Below are positions 25,187 through 32,988 of a DNA stretch of 36,227 bases, piece by piece (positions within the stretch are counted from its first letter, which is position 1; every line of letters begins with the position of its first letter). The DNA is taken from the NCBI RefSeq assembly GCF_000333395.1, contig NZ_BADA01000110.1, forward strand, positions 34 through 36,260, given 5' to 3'. Source of the DNA: Microbacterium sp. B19 (GTDB taxonomy: Bacteria; Actinomycetota; Actinomycetes; Actinomycetales; Microbacteriaceae). A model generated the notes under the pieces. It ran no database searches and was not told the origin of the DNA. It saw nothing but the letters and a program-made list of their open reading frames with translations. The position numbers and the translations under genes are program-made.

Positions 25187-25539
25187 GATGCCATGTCGAT
25201 CACGCAGAACCGATTGCCCTCGGGGTCTTGCAGGATCACGTAGTCCGCGTCATCCGGCCGGCCAGCCCAGTGCACCTCCGTCGCGCCGAGCGCCAGGAGT
25301 CGACGTACCTCCGCCGCTTGGTCGTCGGCGTAAAGATCGAGGTGAATCCGCGGCGGGAGGACCCGTTCCGAACGCTGCGCGTCGAGCGACAGGTTCGGCC
25401 CGGCGCCGTCTGCCGCGTGCAGCAGCGCGAAGTCGTCGTCGATGGGCTCCCGCACGGTATACCCGAGCGCCGCCGACCAGAACCGGATCTGGGCGTGCAG
25501 ATCATCGACACGGATGACGATCGACCCGACGGTGAGCAT
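25183..25539 (-). CDS. VOC-family (glyoxalase/bleomycin-resistance/dioxygenase fold) protein
   Basis: Protein of 118 residues showing the two beta-alpha-beta-beta-beta modules of the VOC superfamily: GSIVIRVDDLHAQIRFWSAALGYTV (first strand and helix) and the late VILQDPEGNRFCVIDM (DPEGN signature with the final metal-ligand region). Members are metal enzymes or ligand-binding resistance proteins; this small single-domain type is usually annotated as glyoxalase-like. ATG 25539 lies 6 nt behind TACGCT, so it has its own promoter in the 21-bp gap after the alpha-xylosidase gene. Followed by the overlapping MBL gene. Confidence 0.85.
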   Translation of the reverse strand: MLTVGSIVIRVDDLHAQIRFWSAALGYTVREPIDDDFALLHAADGAGPNLSLDAQRSERVLPPRIHLDLYADDQAAEVRRLLALGATEVHWAGRPDDADYVILQDPEGNRFCVIDMAS

Positions 25540-25545
25540 GCCGCC

Positions 25546-25551
25546 AGCGTA
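25546..25551 (-). promoter_or_regulatory. -10 element of leaderless VOC-MBL mRNA
   Basis: On the minus strand TACGCT, then 6 nt (GGCGGC), then ATG at 25539. It nearly touches the preceding stop codon (25561), so VOC-MBL can be expressed apart from the sugar operon. Confidence 0.5.
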
Positions 25552-25560
25552 CGTCGGGCC

Positions 25561-27786
25561 CTACTCCGTCACCTCCGCGCGGTCCACGCGGAACGTCTCC
25601 GCCCGCCCGTCGGGAGCTGTGACCGTGACTTCCGCGATGCCCGAGCCCCCCGGGAACACGCGCAGCGTGAGCCCGTCGAGGTAGTCGTAGTCGGGGCGGT
25701 CGTCCCGCGCGCCCCACGGCAGCACCGCACCGGGCCGGACATACAGCGGCAGCGAGTCGAAGCCGTGCGTCTCGCGACGCCAGCCGCCGCCGGTCACGCG
25801 CTCACCCGTGAGCAGGTGCGTCCACTCCCCGGCGGGCAGGTAGAACGTCACGTCACCGGATGCCGAGAACACCGGCGCCACGAGCAGGTCCGGGCCGAGC
25901 ATGTACTGCCGGTCGAGGTGCAGCGTCGTGGGGTCCTCGGGGAACTCCAGCGCCATCGGCCGCATGACCGGCACGCCCGTCGCCGCGGCCGCGCGCGCCG
26001 CCGCGTAGAGGTACGGCATGAGCCGCAGCTTCAGGCGTGAGAACTGCCGTGTCACGTCGACGGCTTCGTCGTCGAACGCCCACGGCACCCGGTACGAGTC
26101 CGATCCGTGGAAGCGACTGTGCGACGACAGCATCCCGTACGCGACCCAGCGCTTGAACACGGCGGGGTCGGGCGTGCCCTCGAACCCGCCGATGTCGTGG
26201 CTCCAGAACGAGAACCCGCTCCACGCGAGCGACAGGCCGCCGCGCAGCGTCTCGGCCATCGACGCGAACGTCGAGGAGTTGTCGCCGCCCCAGTGCACGG
26301 GCATCGTCTGCCCGCCCGCCGTGGCCGACCGCGCGAAGAGCACGGCCTCCCCCTCGCCGCGCTCCTCGACGAGCACTTCGTGCACCGCAGCGTTGTAGAG
26401 CTGCGCGTACAGGTTGTGCATGCGCTCGGGGTCGGTGCCGTCGAAGTACACGACGTCCGTGGGGATCCGCTCGCCGAAGTCGGTCTTGAAGCAGTCCACG
26501 CCCTGCGCGATGAGGCGCCGCAGGTACGACTGGTACCAGCGCACGGCATCCGGGTTGGTGAAATCGACGAGCGCCATGCCGGGCACCCACAGGTCCCACT
26601 GCCACGGCGTGCCGTCCGGACGCCGCACGAAGTACCCGTTCGCGACACCCTCGGCGAACAGCGGCGAGCGCTGCGCGATGTACGGATTGATCCACACCGA
26701 GACGCGCAGCTCGCGGTCGTGGAGGCGTTGGAGCATGGCATCCGGATCCGGGAACACCCGCTCGTCCCACGTGAAGTCGGTCCAGTTGAACTCGCGCATC
26801 CAGAAGCAGTCGAAGTGGAACACCGACAGGGGCAGGTCGCGCTCGGCCATCCCGTCGATGAACGAGTTGACCGTCGCTTCGTCGTAGTCGGTCGTGAACG
26901 ACGTCGTGAGCCACGTGCCGAACGACCACGCCGGCACGACCGGCGGCCGCCCCGTCAGCGCGGTGTAGCGCTCGAGCACGTCCTTCGGGGTGGGTCCGGC
27001 GATGACGAAGTACTCGAGCGCCTCGCCCGAGACGGAGAACTGCACGCGCTCGACGTTCTCCGACCCGATCTCGAACGACACGTGTCCGGGGTCGTTCACC
27101 AGCACGCCGTACCCACCCGACGACACGTAGAAGGGCACGCTCTTGTACGCCTGCTCGCTCGACGTTCCGCCGTCGGCGTTCCAGATGTCCACGGTCTGGC
27201 CGTTCTTCACGACGGGTCCGAAGCGTTCGCCGAGGCCGTAGATCGTCTCACCGACGCCGAGGTCGAGCTGCTCGTGCACGAAGTGCCGGGAGAACGGCAC
27301 GCCCGTGTCCGCTCCGGCGTTGGAGATCACGCCGCTCTCGACGTCCGCCCCGTCCGCGAGACTCACACGCCCCAGCGACCGGTGGCCGCTCCCGGTGACC
27401 CGCCGCCCGTCGACCTCGAACGCCAGGTCCCACGGCGCTCCCGGCGTCACGCGCGCGGTGAGCCGGCCGGCGGTGAGCGTGCCGCCCGCGACGTCGACGG
27501 ACCCGCCGCCCACGACCGCCCCCGGCAGCGCGAAGCCCGCGGACCGCCGCGCGCCGTCGTGGTGCACGATCCGCACCCGGACGACGCCGTCGAGCGGCGA
27601 CGACAGCGTCACGGTGAGCACGCTGCGGTTCAGCACGTCACCGCGCTTGGCGATGACCTTCGTCGGCGCGTGCACGACCAGCCCCGGCCCGTCGGCGGTG
27701 TCGGTCCGCTCGATGTCGTACGCCTCGGCGGCGTAGTCGACGGTGACGCCCGGCCGCATGAGCCAGAAACCATCGGTGAACTTCAT
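25561..27786 (-). CDS. yicI: GH31 alpha-xylosidase (YicI-like)
   Basis: Glycoside hydrolase family 31 enzyme of 741 residues (E. coli YicI 772), predicted to release alpha-linked xylose from xyloglucan oligosaccharides or isoprimeverose. The N-terminal beta-sandwich (1-270) includes IYGLGERFGPV (182-192). The barrel carries the catalytic nucleophile Asp436 in FKTDFGERIP and the acid/base Asp502 in VHWGGDNS. GTWLTTSFTTDY (290-301) and FDCFWM match YicI-type rather than alpha-glucosidase GH31 proteins. No signal peptide, so it acts on imported oligosaccharide. The ATG overlaps the permease stop (TAATG). It is the last gene of the LacI-controlled transport operon. Confidence 0.92.
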   Translation of the reverse strand: MKFTDGFWLMRPGVTVDYAAEAYDIERTDTADGPGLVVHAPTKVIAKRGDVLNRSVLTVTLSSPLDGVVRVRIVHHDGARRSAGFALPGAVVGGGSVDVAGGTLTAGRLTARVTPGAPWDLAFEVDGRRVTGSGHRSLGRVSLADGADVESGVISNAGADTGVPFSRHFVHEQLDLGVGETIYGLGERFGPVVKNGQTVDIWNADGGTSSEQAYKSVPFYVSSGGYGVLVNDPGHVSFEIGSENVERVQFSVSGEALEYFVIAGPTPKDVLERYTALTGRPPVVPAWSFGTWLTTSFTTDYDEATVNSFIDGMAERDLPLSVFHFDCFWMREFNWTDFTWDERVFPDPDAMLQRLHDRELRVSVWINPYIAQRSPLFAEGVANGYFVRRPDGTPWQWDLWVPGMALVDFTNPDAVRWYQSYLRRLIAQGVDCFKTDFGERIPTDVVYFDGTDPERMHNLYAQLYNAAVHEVLVEERGEGEAVLFARSATAGGQTMPVHWGGDNSSTFASMAETLRGGLSLAWSGFSFWSHDIGGFEGTPDPAVFKRWVAYGMLSSHSRFHGSDSYRVPWAFDDEAVDVTRQFSRLKLRLMPYLYAAARAAAATGVPVMRPMALEFPEDPTTLHLDRQYMLGPDLLVAPVFSASGDVTFYLPAGEWTHLLTGERVTGGGWRRETHGFDSLPLYVRPGAVLPWGARDDRPDYDYLDGLTLRVFPGGSGIAEVTVTAPDGRAETFRVDRAEVTE

Positions 27787-28673
27787 TACTTGACTGCTCC
27801 TGCCGTGATGCCGCGTGTCAGCGTGCGCTGGAAGATGAGGAAGAAGATCAGCGTCGGGATGATCCCCAGAAGCGCCGACGCGCTGATCGTGGTGACATCC
27901 ATCAGTCGGTCGCCCTGCAGCACGCTGATGGCCACGGGCACGGTCTGGTTGTCATTGGATGCCAGGAACGTCAGGGGGATCAGGAACTCGTTCCACGTCC
28001 AGATGAAGAAGAAGATGACGAGCACCGACAGCGTCGGGCGGCTGATGGGGAAGACGACCCGCCACAGGATCTGCCATCGCGTCGCGCCGTCGATCGCGGC
28101 GGCCTCGAGGATCTCGCGCGGGAACGTGCCGTAGACCGACGACAGCAGGTACGTGCCGAACGCCGCCTGGATCACCGTGAACACGATGATCACCGACAGC
28201 ACGTTGTCGTACAGTCCGACGGATTTGAACATGTAGTACAGCGGGTACAGCAGCGCTTCCTGCGGGAGCAGGTTCGCGAGCAGGAACAGCAGCACGATCC
28301 CGGTGCGGCCCCGCACGCGTCCGATGCCGATCGCGAAGGCGTTCAGCACCGAGATCAGCACCGCGAGCAGCGCGACGACGCCCGAGATGAGGATCGAGTT
28401 GCCCACCTTGCGGGGGAAGTCGACGCGGTTCCAGAAGTCGATGATCCCGGCGAAGTCGAGCTGCTGCGGCAGGGCGAGCGGCCCCGACGTCGCGTAGTCC
28501 ACCGGCGACTTGAACGAGTTCACGAGCACGAGGTAGAACGGCGCGAGCACGAGCAGCGCCCCGACGACGACGAGTGCGAGCAGCAGCCAGTCGACCGGGC
28601 GACGGCGGGTCATGCCGCCCCGGGCGCCGCGACGCTGCGCGCGTCCCGTGGTGATGACGGCGGTGGCGGTCAC
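27786..28673 (-). CDS. Carbohydrate ABC transporter permease, MalG type
   Basis: CUT1-family inner-membrane permease of 295 residues with six helices. The EAA loop reads EAAAIDGATRWQILWRVVFPISRP, which docks the shared ATPase. The FIWTWNEFLIPLTFL segment is typical of MalG-like subunits. GTG 28673 overlaps the MalF-type stop as GTGA; the frame itself runs open well upstream through that gene, but only the GTG fits the family N-terminus. It pairs with the 28670-29635 permease. As usual for CUT1 systems no ATPase is encoded here, so an MsiK/UgpC-type ATPase elsewhere must drive it. Confidence 0.92.
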   Translation of the reverse strand: MTATAVITTGRAQRRGARGGMTRRRPVDWLLLALVVVGALLVLAPFYLVLVNSFKSPVDYATSGPLALPQQLDFAGIIDFWNRVDFPRKVGNSILISGVVALLAVLISVLNAFAIGIGRVRGRTGIVLLFLLANLLPQEALLYPLYYMFKSVGLYDNVLSVIIVFTVIQAAFGTYLLSSVYGTFPREILEAAAIDGATRWQILWRVVFPISRPTLSVLVIFFFIWTWNEFLIPLTFLASNDNQTVPVAISVLQGDRLMDVTTISASALLGIIPTLIFFLIFQRTLTRGITAGAVK

Positions 28674-29635
28674 AGTCCGGCCCTTTCCTTGCGTTCGAGC
28701 GAGGTCTGCACGCGGATGAACACGATCGACACGATGACGACGAGGATCGTCAGCACCGTCGCGATCGTCGCGCCGTAGCCGACGTTCCGCTTCGTGAAGA
28801 ACTCGAGGTAGGCGTAGTACGCCGGGACGATGGTCGAGCCCGCGGGCCCGCCCTGCGTGATGACGTACACCGGGCCGAACACCTTCAGCGCCGCGATCGT
28901 GCACGTGAGGGTCACGACGAAGATCTCGGGGCGGATGATGCTGACCGTGATCGCGGTGAACCGCTGGAACCAGTTGGCCCCGTCGAGTTCGGCGGCCTCG
29001 TACAGCTCGGGGTCGACCCGCTGCAACGCGGCCATGAAGACCACGACCGGGTACCCGATCTGCACCCACACGAGCACGACCATGAGCACGATGAGCGCCG
29101 AGGGCATCTGCCCGAGCCAGTCGTACGACGGGATGCCGAGCCCGCCCAGGATCTGGTTCAGGGCACCGGTGTCGCCGGGCCGGACGATCCAGCCGATGAC
29201 GATGCCGGCCACGGCGACCGGGAGGATCTGCGGCAGGTAGTAGGTCGCGCGGAGGAAGCTGCCGACCTTGCCGCCGAACTTGCGACCCACGACGTCGAAG
29301 AGGAGCGCCGCGAGGGCGAGCCCGACGACCGTGGGCACGACGACCATCGCGAGCACCATCCACACCGAGTTGGTGAAGGAGGTCCAGAAGTCCTCGTCGC
29401 CGAGGAGCTTCACCCAGTTGTCGAGGCCGATGAACTCGGGGTCGCCGACGCCGCGCCACTTCGTGAAGGTGAGGAACACGTTCCACACGAGCGGCACGAC
29501 CACGATCACCAGCAGCAGCACGAAGCCGGGCAGCAGGTACAGCCAGTACCCGGCGGTGCCGCCGCTGCGTTGGGGGATGGCCGGCTGCTCGGGCGGGAGT
29601 GCCACCCGAGCAGCCGGACGGGTCAGAAGAGCCAT
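28670..29635 (-). CDS. Carbohydrate ABC transporter permease, MalF/UgpA type
   Basis: CUT1 permease of 321 residues. After a ~25-residue N-terminal tail, six helices follow, from GYWLYLLPGFVLLLVIVVV to the last near 285-310. FTKWRGVGDPEFIGLDNWVKLL is the typical first periplasmic loop, and the EAA loop reads EAAELDGANWFQRFTAITVS. The ATG at 29635 overlaps the binding-protein stop (TGATG). Together with the MalG-type subunit it forms the channel for the sugar delivered by the lipoprotein. Confidence 0.92.
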   Translation of the reverse strand: MALLTRPAARVALPPEQPAIPQRSGGTAGYWLYLLPGFVLLLVIVVVPLVWNVFLTFTKWRGVGDPEFIGLDNWVKLLGDEDFWTSFTNSVWMVLAMVVVPTVVGLALAALLFDVVGRKFGGKVGSFLRATYYLPQILPVAVAGIVIGWIVRPGDTGALNQILGGLGIPSYDWLGQMPSALIVLMVVLVWVQIGYPVVVFMAALQRVDPELYEAAELDGANWFQRFTAITVSIIRPEIFVVTLTCTIAALKVFGPVYVITQGGPAGSTIVPAYYAYLEFFTKRNVGYGATIATVLTILVVIVSIVFIRVQTSLERKERAGL

Positions 29636-30960
29636 CAGCGGAAGTCCGCCGTGCCTTCGTCGTACTTCTTACCGAGGTTGGTGTCGGTGGTCGCGGCATC
29701 CTGGCTGCCGGTCACCAGGCCCTGCAGCTCCTGGACGAGCACGTCGTAGAAGCCGGGCGCGGGCCAGTCGGGGTAGAACGACAGACCGTCGTCCTCGAGG
29801 ATGCCGTTGAACGTGTCGATGAGCTCCTTGCTCTTGGCATCCGTGATGTCCGCGGTGTTCGCCGCGACCGGAACGCCGCCGTTGTTGCCGATGATCGCCT
29901 GGATCTCGGGGCTCATCGTGATGTCGATGAAGTCGTACGCGAGGTCCTTCTGCTTCGAGCGCTCCGGCACGACCCAGAGGTTGCCCGACGATCCGAGCGA
30001 CAGCTTCGAGCCGGGGAAGGCCGACAGGGTCCAGTCGAATTTCGCGTCCGAGGCGAAGCGGCCGTACCACCATGAGCCCGACACGAAGATCGGCGAGGTG
30101 CCGTTGATGAACGAGACACCGGCGTCCTCGGCCTTGACCGACGAGACGTCCTTGGCGATGTAGCCCTTGTCGACGTAGTCCTTCAGCGTCTTCGAGGCGT
30201 AAGTCACCTCGGTGCCGTTCCAGTCGACCGGGTTCTTGTACAGCTGGTAGTCGTCGACCCACGAGCGGTCGGCCTTGGTCAGCGCGAGCTGGTACCAAAG
30301 CTGTCCGAGCGGGTACTCGGCGCCGGCCTCGGCGAGGGGCGTGATGCCCTTCGCGACGAACGCGTCGAGCACCTTCACGAACTCGTCGTACGTCTTCGGC
30401 ACCTCGAGGCCGGCGGCCTTGAACGCGTCGACGTTGTAGTAGACGCCGACGAACTCGCCGTAGTTCGGCACGCCGTACCAGGTGTCGCCGCCCATGACGC
30501 CGTCGGAGGTGTACTTCGCGGTGGTCTGCAGCGACGGGGCGAGCTTGGCATCCCATCCGTGTTCCTTGACGGCGTCGCTGATGTCGGCGATCAGGCCCGT
30601 GCTGGCGAGGAAGCCTGCGGTCGCGTTGCCCTTGTTGAACTCGAGGAGGTCGGGCGCGGCGTCGGTGTCGAGCACCTGGCTGGCGGTCTTCTGGATCTGC
30701 TCGAAGGACTTCTCCTCGACCTTCACCTTCGCTCCGGTCTTCTCCTCGAAGATCGGGATGGCGGCGTTCCAGGCCTTGGCCATCGCGCTGTCGGCACCTT
30801 CGTAGTGCCAGAGCGTGAGGGTCTTGCCCGCACCGTCGGTGGAGCCGGCGTCTCCGCCTCCGCCGCCGCTGCAGGCGGAGAGGGCGAGGGCGGCGACGGC
30901 GACCGAGCCGATCGCCGCGAGGGCTCGGGTCGCGCGTCGTTGTGCGTTCGTGCGTGCCAT
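29635..30960 (-). CDS. Extracellular sugar-binding lipoprotein of CUT1 ABC transporter
   Basis: Protein of 441 residues with a lipoprotein signal peptide: basic start RTNAQRRATR, hydrophobic core, and lipobox LSAC with Cys30 as the lipidated residue, followed by a Gly/Ser/Asp linker (SGGGGGDAGSTDG). The mature part is a family-1 solute-binding protein (TLTLWHYEGADSAMAKAWN; GDTWYGVPNYGEFVGVYYNV; GSWWYGRFASDAKFDW). Start at ATG 30960 because AAAGGAG lies 8 nt upstream; an in-frame upstream ATG (30996) lacks this. First gene of the transporter-xylosidase operon and downstream of LacI; likely ligand is a xylose-containing oligosaccharide, inferred from the GH31 gene. Confidence 0.92.
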   Translation of the reverse strand: MARTNAQRRATRALAAIGSVAVAALALSACSGGGGGDAGSTDGAGKTLTLWHYEGADSAMAKAWNAAIPIFEEKTGAKVKVEEKSFEQIQKTASQVLDTDAAPDLLEFNKGNATAGFLASTGLIADISDAVKEHGWDAKLAPSLQTTAKYTSDGVMGGDTWYGVPNYGEFVGVYYNVDAFKAAGLEVPKTYDEFVKVLDAFVAKGITPLAEAGAEYPLGQLWYQLALTKADRSWVDDYQLYKNPVDWNGTEVTYASKTLKDYVDKGYIAKDVSSVKAEDAGVSFINGTSPIFVSGSWWYGRFASDAKFDWTLSAFPGSKLSLGSSGNLWVVPERSKQKDLAYDFIDITMSPEIQAIIGNNGGVPVAANTADITDAKSKELIDTFNGILEDDGLSFYPDWPAPGFYDVLVQELQGLVTGSQDAATTDTNLGKKYDEGTADFR

Positions 30961-31046
30961 CGTTGGCACTCCTTTCACTGTGATCCGCTGGTTCATGGGT
31001 GTCCGCTAGCGGGGGCGGATGCGTCGATGCCGGTGTCGAAAAGCTG

Positions 31047-31060
31047 TCGAAGCGCTTCGA
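31047..31060. promoter_or_regulatory. LacI-family operator upstream of the sugar operon
   Basis: TCGAAGCGCTTCGA, a perfect 14-bp palindrome with the central CG typical of LacI-family sites, 87 bp before the binding-protein ATG. The related dyads before lacI support one regulator binding both. CCGCTAGCGG (31006-31015), a 10-bp palindrome, lies between it and the ATG. Confidence 0.75.
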
Positions 31061-31097
31061 TAACGGACGAACGACGCAGGCTGTGGAGTTGGGAGGG

Positions 31098-32114
31098 TCA
31101 GGCGGAAGGGGCCGCGGCGACGGAGCCGCGGTCCAGGTAGGTCGGTGGGATGAGATGGAGACCGGATGCCACGGGCCGACCGGCGATCAGCTCGATGGCG
31201 AGGTCGACCGCGAGTTCGCACGAGCTCTGCGGTACGAGCGGGATGGAGTCGACCGGCGTTGGCAGCGTGTCGGTGTCGAAACTGCTGCCGACCGACACGA
31301 TCGAGACGTCGTCCGGGACGCTCTTGCCGAGCGCGGCGAGTTCGACGAGCACGACCTGCAGCACCTCTTCCGGGGCGTGCAGGACGATCCCGGTCACGCC
31401 CGCGGCGACGAACTCGCGCACCGAGGCGCGCACGTGCGCGCGATCGGTGACGACCTCCCCGGATGCCACGGCCCGCGCGTTCATCCCGCGCTCGGTGGCG
31501 CGATCCGTGACGGCCGACCGCACGCGGGGCGGGAAGTTCGACTTCTCGTACGCGCGCCGCGACCCGCCGATGAGCCCGATCTCGCGATGCCCGGCGTCGG
31601 CGAGCCGGTCGACCGCGTCGATGGCCGCGCGCTCGAAGTCGAGGTCGACGCACACCAGGTCGTCGTGGTCGTTCGGGATGCCGACGAACAGCGTCGGCAT
31701 GCCGCTGGAGCGCGCGATCTCGACACGCGGGTCGTCCGGGGCGACGTCCAGCACGAGGATGGCATCCACGAGTCCGCTCGCCGCGACCCGCTTCATGCCC
31801 GCCGACGCGTCTTCGTCGGTGAGGAGGAGCATGTCGTAGTCCTTGCGGCGCGCGGCGACGGTCATCGCGTGCATGAACGCCATGTGGCTCGGCGCGTGGC
31901 TGTCGGCGCGCAGCGGCTCGGACAGCGCGAAGATGTTCGTCTGGCTGCCGGCGAGCATGCGGGCACCGGCGTTCGGGCTGTACCCGAGCTCGTGGACCGC
32001 GGCCTGGATGCGGCGGCGCGTCTCGGCCGACACCGGACGCTTGCCGCTCAGCGCGTAGGAGACCGTGCTGATCGACACGCCCGCAGCACGGGCGACCTCG
32101 TCGATCTTGGCCAT
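31098..32114 (-). CDS. LacI-family transcriptional repressor of the sugar operon
   Basis: Protein of 338 residues. The N-terminal HTH is textbook LacI: MAKIDEVARAAGVSISTVSYALSGKRPVSAETRRRI (1-36), with the hinge helix ELGYSPNAGARMLAG. A periplasmic-binding-protein-like ligand domain follows (DAILVLDVAPDD; IGLIGGSRRAYEKSNFPPRV; PVDSIPLVPQSSCELAVDLAIELI). ATG 32114 has GAAGGAG five nt upstream. It lies directly upstream of the transporter/alpha-xylosidase operon on the same strand. Palindromic sites of one design precede both lacI and the operon, so autoregulation plus operon repression, relieved by an imported sugar, is likely. Confidence 0.93.
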   Translation of the reverse strand: MAKIDEVARAAGVSISTVSYALSGKRPVSAETRRRIQAAVHELGYSPNAGARMLAGSQTNIFALSEPLRADSHAPSHMAFMHAMTVAARRKDYDMLLLTDEDASAGMKRVAASGLVDAILVLDVAPDDPRVEIARSSGMPTLFVGIPNDHDDLVCVDLDFERAAIDAVDRLADAGHREIGLIGGSRRAYEKSNFPPRVRSAVTDRATERGMNARAVASGEVVTDRAHVRASVREFVAAGVTGIVLHAPEEVLQVVLVELAALGKSVPDDVSIVSVGSSFDTDTLPTPVDSIPLVPQSSCELAVDLAIELIAGRPVASGLHLIPPTYLDRGSVAAAPSA

Positions 32115-32128
32115 CGCGACTCCTTCGT

Positions 32129-32172
32129 AGCTTTGTCGATGCGCTTCCGGGAAGCGCTTCGACGGCAAAGCT
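32129..32172. promoter_or_regulatory. 44-bp compound dyad with two LacI-type operators before lacI
   Basis: Outer arms AGCTTTG (32129-32135) and CAAAGCT (32166-32172), then GTCGA/TCGAC, then GCGCTTCC (32141-32148) and GGAAGCGC (32150-32157). Inside are two operator-like units, TCGATGCGCTTCCG (32136-32149) and GAAGCGCTTCGAC (32151-32163). Just upstream (minus strand) lie TTGCGC and TAGCTT at 18-bp spacing, a possible promoter, so the sites cover the start of lacI transcription. Confidence 0.65.
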
Positions 32173-32250
32173 AAACCACGTTCGGCATCGAGCGCAAGAG
32201 GTAAGTTGGCGCGGGCAACAAAATCGGGGGTCGCTGCCGGCCCCGGGCGA

Positions 32251-32320
32251 GCAGAGGAGATTCGGGCAGCGGAGGCGCCTCGGGCTGGCATCCATCCTCC
32301 GGTCCCCGGATCTCCTCCCC
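32251..32320. repeat. Family B nested repeat, copy 3
   Basis: About 70 bp, GCAGAGGAGATTCGGGCAGCGG ... shortened here; right end GGTCCCCGGATCTCCTCC. The internal TGGCATCCATCCTCC matches copy 2. It lies between lacI and the divergent HAD-like gene, 30 bp before the latter. Confidence 0.7.
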
Positions 32321-32349
32321 CACCGGACGCCTCCTGGCAGACTGCGGGG

Positions 32350-32964
32350 ATGACCCGCCACACGATCCTGCTCGGCGTCGAGGGAGTCCTGCTCGTCGAG
32401 ATCGACTCCCGCGACCGCGCCTACACGGCGTTCAGAGAAGATCGGGACTACGCGCCGCTCCCGGTTCCCGACGACGGCGCGGTGACCCCCGACGGCCGGT
32501 TCTTCTTCCGCCTCCCGATCGTCGACGGCATCCGCGAGCTGGCCGCCGCGGGCGCCGACATCGTCTGGCACACCCGCCGCCTGACCGACCCCGAGGCCTT
32601 GCGCGTCCTCGCGGAGCACCTCGGTCTCGCCGAGACGGTCCGATTCCCGGATGCCACTGAGCTCCCCGCCGCCCCGACCACCGACCCCGTCGACGTGGGA
32701 CCGAACGTGCTGTGGGAGCACTGGAAGGTGCAGGCGCTGATCCAGCGCGCCCGCGATCTGCCCGCGGGCCATGAGGTCGTGGTCGTCGACTCGACGCTCG
32801 ACTTCACCGCCCATCGGATGCCCGACGGAATCGCCCGCCGATCCCGGCGGAAGGATGCCGATGGCATCGGCGGCGTGAAGACGGTCGACGTCGTGGGCCT
32901 CGACGAACCACGCCTCAACGTGCTGCGGGCGTGGGTCGCCGGCGGGGCGGTACCGCGGATCTGA
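32350..32964 (+). CDS. HAD-like protein with degenerate motif I, function unknown
   Basis: Protein of 204 residues. The layout recalls HAD domains of the 'Swiss army knife' RNA-repair-associated type: a first strand TILLGVEGVLLVEID, a motif-II-like WHTRR after the strand ADIVW, a Lys in EHWKVQALIQ, and a last strand VVVVDSTLDF. Yet motif I has Gly-Val-Glu-Gly where active HAD enzymes have Asp-x-Asp-Gly, so the nucleophile is absent and phosphatase activity is unlikely. ATG 32350 lies 6 nt behind CAGACT, a weak -10, suggesting a leaderless start. Divergent from lacI with a family B repeat between. The fold call is tentative. Confidence 0.6.
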   Translation: MTRHTILLGVEGVLLVEIDSRDRAYTAFREDRDYAPLPVPDDGAVTPDGRFFFRLPIVDGIRELAAAGADIVWHTRRLTDPEALRVLAEHLGLAETVRFPDATELPAAPTTDPVDVGPNVLWEHWKVQALIQRARDLPAGHEVVVVDSTLDFTAHRMPDGIARRSRRKDADGIGGVKTVDVVGLDEPRLNVLRAWVAGGAVPRI

Positions 32965-32988
32965 CGCGGCACACACCCCCAGGGTGGG

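Noticed and set aside
28674..29699. Upstream 342-codon extension of the MalG-type permease frame
   Set aside because: It is the shadow frame of the MalF-type permease; the GTG at 28673 with GTGA overlap gives the normal family start.
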